A DNA stretch of 64,000 nt. Origin: CAYZWU01 sp964482235 (GTDB lineage Bacteria > Planctomycetota > B15-G4 > CAYZWU01). Both the position numbers and the translations under genes were made by a program. The notes below the pieces were generated by a model. It ran no database searches. It had not been told where the DNA came from and saw only the letters and a program-made list of their open reading frames with translations. Positions 52,615 through 61,907 of the stretch are shown piece by piece; the stretch's first letter is position 1; each line of letters begins with the position of its first letter. The stretch spans positions 18,035 to 82,034 of the forward strand of contig CAYZWU010000021.1 in NCBI GenBank assembly GCA_964482235.1, read 5' to 3'.

Positions 52615-55600
52615 GAGCGACCGGCTCGAGGAGATCGCGGACCGGTTCACCGCAGGGAGCCGCTTTGCGATCAACGGCCTGTGGGGATCATCGGCCGCGA
52701 TGATCGTGGCGGAGATCGTGCGGCGCCGCGCCTCCCCCATCGTGGCCGTGACTCCCGACGAGCAGGATGCCGCCGCCTTCAATGACGACCTCGAGTTCTT
52801 CCTGCAGCGGGAAGTCGCTCTCTATCCGGCCTTCGATCCCCGCACGATCGGCAGGACAGAGGCCAGGCTGGCCTACTCGGAACGGCTCGCCATCCTCCGC
52901 AGGATCCAGTCGCCCGAGGCGCCTCCCGCCGTGGTGATACCGGCATCGGCCCTTCTCCACGAGGTGCCCCATCCCGACGACCTGGCCAGGGGAACGCTCC
53001 ACTTCGCCAGGGGGGATTCGATCGATCCCGGCCGGATGCGGGACGTGCTCGATCGCCACGGCTTCATCCCCGCCCCCATGGTCACCGTTCCGGGAGAATT
53101 CTCGATCAGGGGCGACATCGTGGACATCTTCCCCTTTGCCGCCGGCAGGCCCGTCCGCCTGGAGCTCTTCGACGACGAGGTGGAATCGATCCGGGAGATC
53201 GACCTGGAGACGCAGCGGTCCGTTCAGCTGCTCGACAGCACGGAGATCGTCCTGCCCACCACGGCGGGCAGGGAGAAGAGAACGGCTCCCGGCGCCCACT
53301 TCCCCGACGGGATGCCGGTTTTCGTGCTCGAACCGGAGAAGACGATCATCCGCCTGCAGACCTACGGTCATGAGCTCGAAATCGCCCCCTCGATCCGGGA
53401 CGCGGCCGCCGACCTGATCGCGCAGCGGCCCGGGTGCGACCTCCTGCACCTGCCCGAGAGCGGCCGCGGGATCTCCTACGCCGTTCTCTCCGTGCAGGAA
53501 AGAAGCACCGTGGGCCGGCAGGCCAGCCCCGCCCTGCCCGATATCGAAAAGACGCTCGACGAATACGCGGCGCGCTGCGGCCGTGTCCGCATCCTCTGCC
53601 AGGCGGAGGCCGAGGCCGAGCGTCTGACCACCGTCCTCGAGGATCATTGCATCGACACGAAGGACCGGGTGCGCGTTGTCCGGGGGCGGATCTCCGAGGG
53701 ATTCCAGTTCCCCGATTTCGGGATCTGCCTGATCAACCACCACGAGCTCTTTCGCCGACTCCCCGTTCGCCGGCCGCGCCCGCGGGTCTCGACCCTGGCT
53801 CGCGAGATCGAATCGTTCCACGACCTCAAGCCGGGTGACATGGTGATCCACCTCGTCCACGGCATGGCGCGGTACGACGGCCTCACCCGGATGGAGCGGG
53901 AGAACGGCGGCGAGGAGGACTTTCTCATCCTGATCTTCAGGAACGACGTGGCTCTCTATCTTCCCGCGTCGAAGGCGCACCTGGTGCACCGCTACGTGGG
54001 CGGCACCGAGTCGTCGCTGAAGCCCGACCGTCTCGGCGGGCAGGGATGGATAAGGCGGAGGCAGAAGGTCGAGAAGGCGCTTCACGATCTGGCCGCTGAC
54101 CTCCTCGATACCCAGGCGGTGCGGGAGCAGGAGAGGGGATTCGCCTTCACCCCGGACGAAGCGATGCAGACCCAGTTCGACGCGTCGTTCCCCTACGAGG
54201 ACACGGACGATCAGGCCACGGCCGTGGCGTCGATCAAGAAGGACATGGAACTGAAGAAGACGATGGACCGCCTCCTCTGCGGCGACGTCGGCTTCGGCAA
54301 GACCGAGCTCGCCATCAGGGCGGCCTTCAAGGCGGTCCTCTCGGGCAAGCAGGTCGCCGTGCTCGTGCCCACGACGATCCTGGCCGAGCAGCATTACGAG
54401 ACGTTCCGCACCCGCCTGGCCGACTATCCCGTCAGCGTCGAGGTCCTGAGCCGCTTCAGGAAGCGGAAAAGCCAGAAGTCGATCATCGCCGAGGTCAGCG
54501 AGGGCAAGATCGACATCCTGATCGGCACGCACAGGATCCTCTCCCGCGACGTGGCCTTCTCGGACCTCGGTCTCCTGGTGATCGACGAGGAGCAGCGGTT
54601 CGGGGTGGTGCACAAGGAGCGCCTCAAGCGGATGAAGAAGACGGTGGACGTGCTGACCATGACCGCCACGCCGATCCCGCGAACCCTGCACATGGCCCTG
54701 GTGGGGATCCGCGACATCTCGAGCCTGGAGACGCCTCCGGAAGGCCGCATGCCGATCGACACGCGCGTGGAGGTCTACACCGACGAGACCGTCCGGAAGG
54801 CGATTCTCTTCGAGATCAGCCGGGGCGGACAGGTCTTCTTCGTCCACAACAGGGTGGAGACGATCGATTCCGTGGCCGAGAGGATGAGAGCTCTCGTGCC
54901 GTCGGCCCGCATCGAGTCGGCCCACGGCCGGATGAAGGAAGGGAGCCTGCAGAAGATCGTCTCCCGATTCATGAACCGGGAGATCGACGTGCTCGTCTGC
55001 ACCACGATCATCGAATCGGGGATCGACATGCCGGCCGTCAACACGATCATCATCGATCGCGCCGACATGTTCGGCCTGGCGGACCTGCATCAGCTCCGGG
55101 GACGTGTGGGTCGCGGCAACGTCAGGGCCTACTGCTGCCTTCTCATCCCCCACCGGCACATCGCCGACCTCTCCCTCCGCAGGCTCAAGGCGATCGAGGA
55201 GCTCTCCTACCTCGGAGCCGGCTTCGATATCGCGCTCAAGGATCTCGAGATCCGGGGAGCGGGCAATGTGCTGGGCATGGAGCAGCACGGGCACATCATG
55301 GCCGTGGGCTACGACCTCTACTGCCGGCTCCTGAAGAAGACCGTTCTCAAGATGAAGGGAGCGCCCCCGGATCAGATCAGGGCCGACGACACCCGGGAGG
55401 TGGACCTGGACATACGGGCCCGCGCATTCCTTCCCCCGGCCTTCATACCGGACGACGGCCTGCGCATGTCGGTCCTCCGGCGCCTCGCCTCGTGCCGCTC
55501 CGACGAGGAGCATCGGAACCTGCAGGAGGAGATGCGCGACAGGTTCGGGCGGCTGCCGGAGGAGGCAGCCCGGCTGCTCGACATGTTCCGGACCAGGAGG

Positions 55601-55846
55601 CGGATGATGGAGTGCGGGATCCAGCGCATCGCCCTCGTGGCCCCCCGGGCCAGGGGAACACGCGAGATCGTGATCGAGCTCTTCGATCCGAAGCTGTATG
55701 CCGAAGCCGAACCGTTCGTCCGGGAGGAGCTCCACTTCGTCTCAGGCACGCGCGCCTACCTTGTGCTGCCCAAGGGCACTGGCGACCCCGACGGCATCAT
55801 CCGGTTCCTGAAATCGCGGTTGATGGCCCGGGATCGAGGAGTATAA
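52586..55846 (+). CDS. mfd: Transcription-repair coupling factor
   Basis: This 1086-residue protein has UvrB-homology N-terminal parts, an RNA-polymerase-interacting (CarD/RID) segment with PGDMVIHLVHGMARYDGL, and a RecG-like translocase. Walker A GDVGFGKTE is at 566-574, the DEEQ box at 667-670, and MTATPIPRTLHMAL follows. The Mfd-typical HQLRGRVGRGNVRAYCCLL and a C-terminal TRCF domain complete it. Length is slightly below E. coli Mfd (1148). The gene overlaps rnc and carries a likely promoter for the next gene in its last codons. It removes stalled polymerase and recruits UvrA. Confidence 0.95.
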   Translation: MESFPVPNAESDRLEEIADRFTAGSRFAINGLWGSSAAMIVAEIVRRRASPIVAVTPDEQDAAAFNDDLEFFLQREVALYPAFDPRTIGRTEARLAYSERLAILRRIQSPEAPPAVVIPASALLHEVPHPDDLARGTLHFARGDSIDPGRMRDVLDRHGFIPAPMVTVPGEFSIRGDIVDIFPFAAGRPVRLELFDDEVESIREIDLETQRSVQLLDSTEIVLPTTAGREKRTAPGAHFPDGMPVFVLEPEKTIIRLQTYGHELEIAPSIRDAAADLIAQRPGCDLLHLPESGRGISYAVLSVQERSTVGRQASPALPDIEKTLDEYAARCGRVRILCQAEAEAERLTTVLEDHCIDTKDRVRVVRGRISEGFQFPDFGICLINHHELFRRLPVRRPRPRVSTLAREIESFHDLKPGDMVIHLVHGMARYDGLTRMERENGGEEDFLILIFRNDVALYLPASKAHLVHRYVGGTESSLKPDRLGGQGWIRRRQKVEKALHDLAADLLDTQAVREQERGFAFTPDEAMQTQFDASFPYEDTDDQATAVASIKKDMELKKTMDRLLCGDVGFGKTELAIRAAFKAVLSGKQVAVLVPTTILAEQHYETFRTRLADYPVSVEVLSRFRKRKSQKSIIAEVSEGKIDILIGTHRILSRDVAFSDLGLLVIDEEQRFGVVHKERLKRMKKTVDVLTMTATPIPRTLHMALVGIRDISSLETPPEGRMPIDTRVEVYTDETVRKAILFEISRGGQVFFVHNRVETIDSVAERMRALVPSARIESAHGRMKEGSLQKIVSRFMNREIDVLVCTTIIESGIDMPAVNTIIIDRADMFGLADLHQLRGRVGRGNVRAYCCLLIPHRHIADLSLRRLKAIEELSYLGAGFDIALKDLEIRGAGNVLGMEQHGHIMAVGYDLYCRLLKKTVLKMKGAPPDQIRADDTREVDLDIRARAFLPPAFIPDDGLRMSVLRRLASCRSDEEHRNLQEEMRDRFGRLPEEAARLLDMFRTRRRMMECGIQRIALVAPRARGTREIVIELFDPKLYAEAEPFVREELHFVSGTRAYLVLPKGTGDPDGIIRFLKSRLMARDRGV

Positions 55847-55847
55847 T
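55820..55847 (+). promoter_or_regulatory. Promoter inside the end of mfd
   Basis: TTGATG (55820-55825), a 16-base spacer and a perfect TATAAT (55842-55847) overlap the last codons and stop of mfd, 57 bases before the ATG of the SurA-like gene. It would allow expression independent of rnc-mfd. Confidence 0.6.
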
Positions 55848-55903
55848 CGGTCGACGATCTTACCGGAACAACGGCATCTCATTTAGCGGACACCGTTCCT
55901 GAC

Positions 55904-56980
55904 ATGGATAAGAAAAAACCAGGCGCCAGGCTGATCGATCTGCAACTGCTCTTGCTTGCGGCGGTCTGCCTGCTGCCGATGGCCGGGGAAGCCGCTCCAT
56001 CGCCGCAGGAGAAGAGCCCGCAGGAGAATGCTGACAACCGGCCCGTGAAGGGAGATGCGCCCGCTGCCTGTGTCCTGGGCCGCATCATCACGGAAAAAGA
56101 GGTCCGCCTCCTGGCGGCCCAGATCGGCAAGATGAATCCCGACATGCCCAAGGCCATCGTCGCCTGGAGAGCCAGGAGGGAGCTGGCCAGGCAGGTCCTT
56201 CTGCTGGAAACGGCCAAGCGGTACGGTTCAGAGATCCACGACGACGAGGTGACGCTCCATTACACCGAGGATCTGGGGCTCGATCCCGCACTGGTGGAGA
56301 AGGAGTTCGACGCATTCCGCGACGAGTTCATGATCCATATCTACATCAGGGCGCGGATGGGGCTGGACGGCCGGATGAAGGACGTGGTGCCCGACATGGC
56401 CGCCTATTTCCGCGTCACCCCGGAAGAGATGCGGAGCTGCTACCGGAACTACCCCGAGCTCTCCACCCAGCAGAAGAAGGTCGTCCTGGTGCGCTGCCGT
56501 CTCCCCTGGGGGGCGAAGGGCCGTGCCGCTGCGGAAGAGTGCCGTCAGCTGCTGCTGGCCGAACCGAAGGCGGTGAAGCCAGAGGAGCTGGCTGAAAAGT
56601 TCGAGGGCTGCCGCTGCGATGAGACCACCTACAAGGGCAAGGAGGTGGACGATCTCGGACCGCTGATCCTCGACTTCGTCCGGAAGGGGAAAAAGGGATC
56701 GGTGAGCAACCTGATCGAGACGGAGCTTCCGCAGCCGGTGCTCAACCTGTTCCTGATCAAGGAAAAACAAGACGAGCGCACCCTCCCCTTCAACGAGGTC
56801 CGGGAGAAGCTGATGGACCTTCTGCAGGACAACAAGATCCAGCGGATCAGGCTGATGATCATGGAGGACCTGGTCGACAAGGAGTGGCGCTCCTGCTGGC
56901 CGGCCGACCTTTTCCAGCTTCACCCTAAGATGGCCCCTGCTGAATCGAGCGACAAGTCTGCTCCTGCCCCCGAAAAATAA
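55904..56980 (+). CDS. SurA-like exported parvulin-related protein
   Basis: This 358-residue protein has an N-terminal signal (LIDLQLLLLAAVCLLPMAG) and a SurA-N-like helical part: CVLGRIITEKEVRLL, then ARRELARQVLLLETAKRYG and HDDEVTLHYTEDLGL. A degenerate parvulin domain (about 190-310) follows, with QQKKVVLVRCRLPW, AEKFEGCRCDETT and DDLGPLILDFVRKGKKGSVSNLIET. The isomerase active-site residues are hard to match, so chaperone activity is more likely than catalysis. mfd followed by a SurA-type gene is a common order. It probably assists outer-membrane protein folding. It lies four bases before the next gene. Confidence 0.72.
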   Translation: MDKKKPGARLIDLQLLLLAAVCLLPMAGEAAPSPQEKSPQENADNRPVKGDAPAACVLGRIITEKEVRLLAAQIGKMNPDMPKAIVAWRARRELARQVLLLETAKRYGSEIHDDEVTLHYTEDLGLDPALVEKEFDAFRDEFMIHIYIRARMGLDGRMKDVVPDMAAYFRVTPEEMRSCYRNYPELSTQQKKVVLVRCRLPWGAKGRAAAEECRQLLLAEPKAVKPEELAEKFEGCRCDETTYKGKEVDDLGPLILDFVRKGKKGSVSNLIETELPQPVLNLFLIKEKQDERTLPFNEVREKLMDLLQDNKIQRIRLMIMEDLVDKEWRSCWPADLFQLHPKMAPAESSDKSAPAPEK

Positions 56981-56984
56981 AGCC

Positions 56985-58334
56985 ATGAGCCAGAAAACGC
57001 TGATCGTCCTGAACATCGCCGGCCTGTCCACCTCCCTGATCGAGTCAGGTCAATGCCCCGGCCTGGCTTCCTGGGCGCGCGCCTGCGCCCCTGACGGCGG
57101 CTTCCTGCAGGTCAGGCCCGTCCTTCCCGCCGTCACCCTCTCGATGCAGGCCACCCTCACCACCGGCGTCCGGCCGGCCGAGCACGGCATCGTGGGGAAC
57201 GGCTTCTATGACAGGACCTACCTGGAGCACAGGTTCTGGTCCGCCTCGTCGCAGCTGGTGGACAGCCCGCGAATCTGGGAGACCGACCGCGGCGGGAAGA
57301 TCCCCCGCGTCGCCGCGCTCTTCTGGTGGAATTTCCTGGGGGCGCCCCTCGAAGCCTATCTCAACGTGGCGCCCTTCCACCTGAAGGACGGCACCACCGT
57401 TTCCTCGTGCCTGTCGCGTCCGGCGGGCCTCTACACCGAGCTGGAGAGCCGCCTCGGGCCCTTTCCATTGCACCGCTTCTGGGGACCCATGGTCTCCATC
57501 GAGTCGTCGGCCTGGATCCTCGAGGCGACCCTGCATGCCGCATCAACCATAAAACCGGACTTGCTTCTCAGTTACATCCCACACATGGACTATTCCCTGC
57601 AGCGTTCCGGCCCCGGATCCGTTGAGGCGGACCGGCATCTCGGACAGCTCGACGACCTGCTCGCCCCGGTCCTGGAGCAGGCGGATCGAGGCGAATTCGA
57701 TCTGGTGATCCTCTCCGAGTACGGCATCGTTCCGGTGAGCTCGCCCGTTTCGTTGAACCGCACCCTGAGGAAGCACGGCTTCTTCCGGACCCGGCCACTG
57801 GGCCCGTCGCAGTATCCCGACCTCCCCGCCTCGCGGGCCTTTGCGATCTGCGACCATCAGGCGGCCCATGTCTATGTGCGCGATCCCGCAGACCTGGCCG
57901 ACGTGGCGGCGCTCCTTCGAGGCCTACCGGGCGTGGGATCGCTACTCGACAGCGAGGGAAAGAGGGAAATGGACCTCGCTCATCCCCGTTCAGGCGATCT
58001 TGTGGTCCTCTCCAGGCCCGAGGCCTGGTTCGACTACACGTGGTGGGAGGCCGAGGAGGAGGCGCCGGATTATGCCGCCTCGGTGGACATCCATCGCAAG
58101 ATCGGATACGACCCCCTGGAACTGATCGTCGACAGCCGCAAGAGGGGCATTGCCAGGGATCCCGGACTCATCAAGGGATCGCACGGTTTGACCGATGGGG
58201 AGCCCCGAGACAGGCCGATTCTGATTACTCCTTTGATCAAGGATTGTTACGCCGACAATACCGACTCGGTCGATGCCAAGGACGTTGCGACTCTTTTGAT
58301 GAATATCCTTGATTGTACTTCCAACAGAAAATAA
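56985..58334 (+). CDS. Atypical type I phosphodiesterase/alkaline-phosphatase-superfamily protein
   Basis: This 449-residue protein belongs to the nucleotide pyrophosphatase/phosphodiesterase superfamily: PAVTLSMQATLTTGVRPAEH holds the nucleophile Thr51 and GIVGNGFYD follows. Several metal positions are altered relative to typical members. The first motif reads VLNIAGLS (Asn10 instead of Asp) and the late one reads LSEYGIVPV rather than SDHG. LSYIPHMDYSLQRSGP, CDHQAAHVYVRD, WFDYTWWEAE and DIHRKIGYDP are family-specific blocks I recall from an uncharacterised bacterial group sometimes found near UbiA/ebo genes. Its substrate is unknown. It starts four bases after the SurA-like gene. Confidence 0.75.
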   Translation: MSQKTLIVLNIAGLSTSLIESGQCPGLASWARACAPDGGFLQVRPVLPAVTLSMQATLTTGVRPAEHGIVGNGFYDRTYLEHRFWSASSQLVDSPRIWETDRGGKIPRVAALFWWNFLGAPLEAYLNVAPFHLKDGTTVSSCLSRPAGLYTELESRLGPFPLHRFWGPMVSIESSAWILEATLHAASTIKPDLLLSYIPHMDYSLQRSGPGSVEADRHLGQLDDLLAPVLEQADRGEFDLVILSEYGIVPVSSPVSLNRTLRKHGFFRTRPLGPSQYPDLPASRAFAICDHQAAHVYVRDPADLADVAALLRGLPGVGSLLDSEGKREMDLAHPRSGDLVVLSRPEAWFDYTWWEAEEEAPDYAASVDIHRKIGYDPLELIVDSRKRGIARDPGLIKGSHGLTDGEPRDRPILITPLIKDCYADNTDSVDAKDVATLLMNILDCTSNRK

Positions 58335-58473
58335 AATCCTTGTTTCCATGAACCCCGTATTCTCGATGACGTTCAGCTGGGATATTGGGTTGGTCATTAG
58401 GCCGTAACAAAACAGTAAAGAGTCTTCGAAAACCTTTCACGAATTCAATCGCTTTTATACAAGGAGCAGATTG

Positions 58474-60018
58474 ATGTCCGATTTCAACCAAGACAGTCAA
58501 CAGCTGGTTTATACGAAACCGCACGAGATGGAGGCTGAGTCCTTCCAGGATCTGGTGCGCGAATGGTTGAAAACAGCACCCTGGTTCGCTGTTTCCGTCA
58601 TCATTCACGCCGTGATCGCCCTCGTTCTCATGAACATCGAGTGGCGTACGATCCGGACGGACGAGAACCGGATTCTCGATGCCTCGTACGAGGATGACGA
58701 GATCGAGCCTCTCCCCGAGGAAGAGATCGAGGAAGAGGAGAAGGAGATCGAGGAGATCGAGGAAGTGATCGAAGATCCCGAGGTCACCGAAGAGGTTTTC
58801 GAGGAAGAGATCTTCGAGGACGAGATGCCGATCGACGCTCCATTCGAAGGGAAGGGCCTCAATGACATCATCGGTATCGGCGGCGGCGCCGGCGGACGGT
58901 TCGGGGGCAAGTACCGCAAGAGGGGTGCCCGGAAGGGAGGCGGCAAGGCCACCCAGCGAGCCGTGGAGTGGGGTCTCGAATGGCTGAAGCGCCACCAGGA
59001 TCCGGAAGGCTTCTGGGACTGCGACGGCTTTGCCATGCAGTGCAACGAGAACCGCTGCAACGGCAAGGGCGAGGCCCTGAACGACGTGGGTGTCACGGGG
59101 CTGGCCCTGCTGGCATTTCTGGGAGCCGGCAACACGACGCACCGGGGGCCATACAAGGATGTGGTTAAAAAGGGCGTCAAATACCTTGTCGACTGCCAGG
59201 ATCCGGAAGACGGATGCCTGGTGGCCAAGGAAGGCACTCACTGGATGTACAACCACTCCATTGCCTGCCTCGCCCTGACGGAGGCATATGGGCTGTCGAA
59301 ATGGATGATCATCAAGAAACGCGCCCAGAAGGCGCTCGACTTCATCCATGACACCAAGAATCCCGGCAAGGCGTGGCGTTACAACAATGGCGAGATCGAT
59401 CCCGTCGAACAGAACGACGTCTCCGTCACCGGGTGGATGATCATGTGCATCGCCTCGGCCAAGGACTTCGGCCTCAAATACCACAAGGAGGACATGTCCG
59501 ACGCCATCATGTACATCGACGAGATGACCGATCCGGCCACTGGGCGGACGGGATACAAGGAACGCGGCTCCTACTCCTCGCGCGAGGCCGGCGACGAGAC
59601 GATCTGGCCCTTCGAGGAATCCGAGGCCATGACAGCGGTGGCCATGCTGGGCCGTGTCTTTGCCGGCAACGTGCTCGATGACGTGGATTCCCAGATTCCC
59701 GCTCTCGAGGCGGGAGCCAAGCTGCTTCGCGGCAAGCTCCCCGAATGGAACGAGGAGAAGGGCTGCATCGACTACTACTACTGGTACTATGCTTCCTTTG
59801 CCATGTACCAGCTGGGCGGCAAGGACTGGAACGTCTGGAAGACGGCGATGGAAAAGGCGATCGTGGAAAACCAGAGAAGCGAGGGCTGCGAGAGAGGCTC
59901 CTGGGATCCGCAGAAGGATCCGTGGGGCAACAACGGCGGCCGCGCCTATTCCACGGCGCTGAACACCCTCTGCCTCGAGGTGTTCTACCGTTACGACAAC
60001 GTGCTCGGCGCCCGGTAG
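58474..60018 (+). CDS. Membrane-anchored Glu-rich protein with prenyltransferase-type alpha-barrel repeats
   Basis: The ATG at 58474 follows AAGGAG and gives 514 residues. It has one membrane segment (WFAVSVIIHAVIALVLMN, about 38-56) and then a strongly acidic stretch (about 70-120, mainly Glu) followed by a Gly-rich linker. The remaining 370 residues are prenyltransferase/squalene-oxidase-type repeats: GLEWLKRHQDPEGFW, GVKYLVDCQDPEDGCL, ALDFIHDTKNPGKAW, and a final YSTALNTLCLEVFYRY. No DxDD or zinc ligands are seen, so an enzyme role is doubtful. The N-terminus resembles TonB-like periplasmic anchors, typical of a planctomycete family of unknown function. Confidence 0.85.
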   Translation: MSDFNQDSQQLVYTKPHEMEAESFQDLVREWLKTAPWFAVSVIIHAVIALVLMNIEWRTIRTDENRILDASYEDDEIEPLPEEEIEEEEKEIEEIEEVIEDPEVTEEVFEEEIFEDEMPIDAPFEGKGLNDIIGIGGGAGGRFGGKYRKRGARKGGGKATQRAVEWGLEWLKRHQDPEGFWDCDGFAMQCNENRCNGKGEALNDVGVTGLALLAFLGAGNTTHRGPYKDVVKKGVKYLVDCQDPEDGCLVAKEGTHWMYNHSIACLALTEAYGLSKWMIIKKRAQKALDFIHDTKNPGKAWRYNNGEIDPVEQNDVSVTGWMIMCIASAKDFGLKYHKEDMSDAIMYIDEMTDPATGRTGYKERGSYSSREAGDETIWPFEESEAMTAVAMLGRVFAGNVLDDVDSQIPALEAGAKLLRGKLPEWNEEKGCIDYYYWYYASFAMYQLGGKDWNVWKTAMEKAIVENQRSEGCERGSWDPQKDPWGNNGGRAYSTALNTLCLEVFYRYDNVLGAR

Positions 60019-60036
60019 TTCGCGGACAAGAATCAG

Positions 60037-60072
60037 AAAGAAGCTGCGGCATCGACTGGCCGCAGCTTCTTT
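60037..60072. terminator. Bidirectional terminator between convergent genes
   Basis: AAAGAAGCTGCGGC (60037-60050) and GCCGCAGCTTCTTT (60059-60072) form a perfect 14-bp stem around an eight-base loop. It lies 19 bases after the plus-strand stop. The U-rich flanks on both strands (TTCTTT) make it suited to stop transcription from 58474 and from rpsT. Confidence 0.8.
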
Positions 60073-60139
60073 GATACTGAGCCCGCGCAATCTCCGCCAT
60101 TTAGTGCCTAAATGGCGGAGATTGCGCGGGCTCAGTATC
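60073..60139. repeat. 67-bp palindrome (perfect 32-bp inverted repeat)
   Basis: The arm 60073-60104 is the exact reverse complement of 60108-60139 around a three-base loop (60105-60107). It abuts the terminator hairpin at 60072 and lies 27 bases after the rpsT stop. The core of each arm, CCCGCGCAATCTCCGCC, also occurs at 63860-63887 beyond tRNA-Phe, where 27 of 28 arm bases match. This is much longer than a terminator stem and suggests a dispersed palindromic element (REP/REPIN/MITE-like). Confidence 0.85.
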
Positions 60140-60166
60140 GTCGTGCGCGAGCTCCGTGGCGGTCGA

Positions 60167-60448
60167 TCAGCTCTCCGCCGTGTCCTTGCTCATCGCCTGG
60201 ACGCTGGACGCCAGCCTCGAGATCTTCCTCGCGGCGTTGTTGCGGTGGATGACGTTGCGCTTCGCCGCCTTGTCGATCTTCTTCATGGCGACGGGAAGCT
60301 CCTTCAGAGCCGTTTCCTTGTCGCCGAGCTCGACAGCCTTCAGGACCTTCTTCATGTGGGTCTTCATTGCGGACTTGAGAGACCGGTTTCTCATGGTCTT
60401 CACCTTGTCCTGTTTCAGCCTTTTCATTGCTGATTTGATGTTCGGCAT
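60167..60448 (-). CDS. rpsT: 30S ribosomal protein S20
   Basis: This 93-residue basic protein starts MPNIKSAMKRLKQDKVK and contains NRSLKSAMKTHMKKVL and KRNVIHRNNAARKISRL, matching S20 over its full length. It binds 16S rRNA early in 30S assembly. Its start lies 23 bases after the stop of the TPR gene, so the two may be co-transcribed. GGAG lies 11 bases before the ATG. The palindrome at 60073-60139 and the terminator at 60037-60072 lie just downstream. Confidence 0.96.
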   Translation of the reverse strand: MPNIKSAMKRLKQDKVKTMRNRSLKSAMKTHMKKVLKAVELGDKETALKELPVAMKKIDKAAKRNVIHRNNAARKISRLASSVQAMSKDTAES

Positions 60449-60471
60449 GCTTCTACAAACTCCTCATGCAA

Positions 60472-61815
60472 TCAGTTCTTCAACGATTCTATCTTGGATG
60501 CCACATCCCTGTACTTGATGTCGATCTCGTAGATTTTCGAGAACCACTTGAGGGCTGCGGCCCTGTCACCCATCTTCTCGGTCACGTCGCCGAGGTCGTA
60601 GATCACTTCCTTGGTCCGTTCCCCGCTGTCCCCCAGCGTCTGGAGGGCGCTCTCGAACTGCTTCAACGCCAGATCGAAGAGGCTCTTCTCGCGGAAGCAT
60701 CGTCCCAGCATCTGGAGCGACTCCGTTTTGCGGCGGGGATCCTTCACCGAATTCTGGAACGCTTCGATGGCGGAATCGACCTCTCCCGACGCGAAGGCGC
60801 ACCGCCCCAGCTTGTACCAGAGGTTGAGGTCGGTGGGATGCTCCTTCACGCGCCAGGAGAACTCCTCGACCTGCCTCTGCAGGAGCTCTTTCTTCAGCCC
60901 GGCCAGCTCGACCTGGGAAGCCGAGGCTCCGCCCTTCTCCATCGCGTCGATCCGCTCCTTCATGAGGAGCATCTTCACGTCGCCGATGCGGCAGCGGACC
61001 TCGAACGATGTCGGCTCCGCCTGCAGGATCTCCTCCAGCATGCCAAGAGCCTGCCGGTAGTCCTTTTTGCGGATCAGCAGCTCCACCAGGTTCCTCCTGG
61101 CCCGCTTGTCGCCGGGGTTCTGGTTCAGGACCTCGCGGAGCTGGGTCTCTTCATCCTCCAGCTCGTCCTCCCCCCTGTGGATCCGAGCCTCGCGCTGCAG
61201 CTTGGTTGCCTCTTCCTTGTCGGCCACGAGATCGCGCGACGACCCGGCCCGGCTGTACGAGCCGCTGGCCAATGTATCCTCGGCAGCGAGATTCTTGCGC
61301 ATCTTCTCCGCCTCGGCATCCCTGGGCGCGATGGCAAGGGCCTTCTCGAAGAACTCGAGGGCAGCCTGGACATCCTTCAAGCGATACTTGAGAAATCCGG
61401 CCTTTTTCAGCGCGGCCACGTTTTTCTCATCGAACTCGGAGACAAACTCGTAAACTGCGGTGGCACCTTTGACAAAACCGGATCCTTCGAGCGCCTGTCC
61501 CAGCTTGATGCAGATCCCGGCATTGTAGGGATCGATCAGCAGATACCGCTGACAGGCCCTGGCCTGGGAGTCGCTGTTCCGGGTGATCATGGCGAGGCCG
61601 ATGCCGAGCAGGCCGGGGAGCCCCAGCACGAGCCGGAGCGCCTTGGGCGTGCTCTTCAGCTCGAGCTTCTTCCCGGCCGCCTGCAGCAGTCCGAGCCTTG
61701 CCTCGTAATGATCGGGTTTCAGGGCGAGGGCCTGGCTGAAAAGAGAAATCCCGTAATCGAAATTCTTTTTTCGCACCGCCTCGGCGGCTCGCTCAAGGTG
61801 CTTATTGATGTCCAT
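60472..61815 (-). CDS. Tetratricopeptide-repeat protein
   Basis: This 447-residue protein has TPRs at the N-terminus (LERAAEAVRKKNFDYGISLFSQALALKPDH), in the middle (AGFLKYRLKDVQAALEFFEKALAI and ALGMLEEILQAEPTSF) and at the C-terminus (YKLGRCAFASGEVDSAIEAF, GRCFREKSLFDLALKQFESAL). A hydrophobic patch (LRLVLGLPGLLGIGLAM) near residue 60-77 could be a buried helix. It is probably cytoplasmic and a scaffold for protein interaction; no partner can be named. It shares strand and close spacing with rpsT. Confidence 0.85.
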   Translation of the reverse strand: MDINKHLERAAEAVRKKNFDYGISLFSQALALKPDHYEARLGLLQAAGKKLELKSTPKALRLVLGLPGLLGIGLAMITRNSDSQARACQRYLLIDPYNAGICIKLGQALEGSGFVKGATAVYEFVSEFDEKNVAALKKAGFLKYRLKDVQAALEFFEKALAIAPRDAEAEKMRKNLAAEDTLASGSYSRAGSSRDLVADKEEATKLQREARIHRGEDELEDEETQLREVLNQNPGDKRARRNLVELLIRKKDYRQALGMLEEILQAEPTSFEVRCRIGDVKMLLMKERIDAMEKGGASASQVELAGLKKELLQRQVEEFSWRVKEHPTDLNLWYKLGRCAFASGEVDSAIEAFQNSVKDPRRKTESLQMLGRCFREKSLFDLALKQFESALQTLGDSGERTKEVIYDLGDVTEKMGDRAAALKWFSKIYEIDIKYRDVASKIESLKN

Positions 61816-61907
61816 AACTCTATTTCAAGGAAGAGATTCCAATGAAACTCCCTATCATGAGCCCAACAAGACCCTTAAATATGGGTCTTTTGACAGAAGC
61901 TGATAAA

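Noticed and set aside
52688..55735. Long minus-strand frame (1015 codons) opposite mfd
   Set aside because: Mfd is certain on the plus strand; the antisense frame has no recognisable domain.
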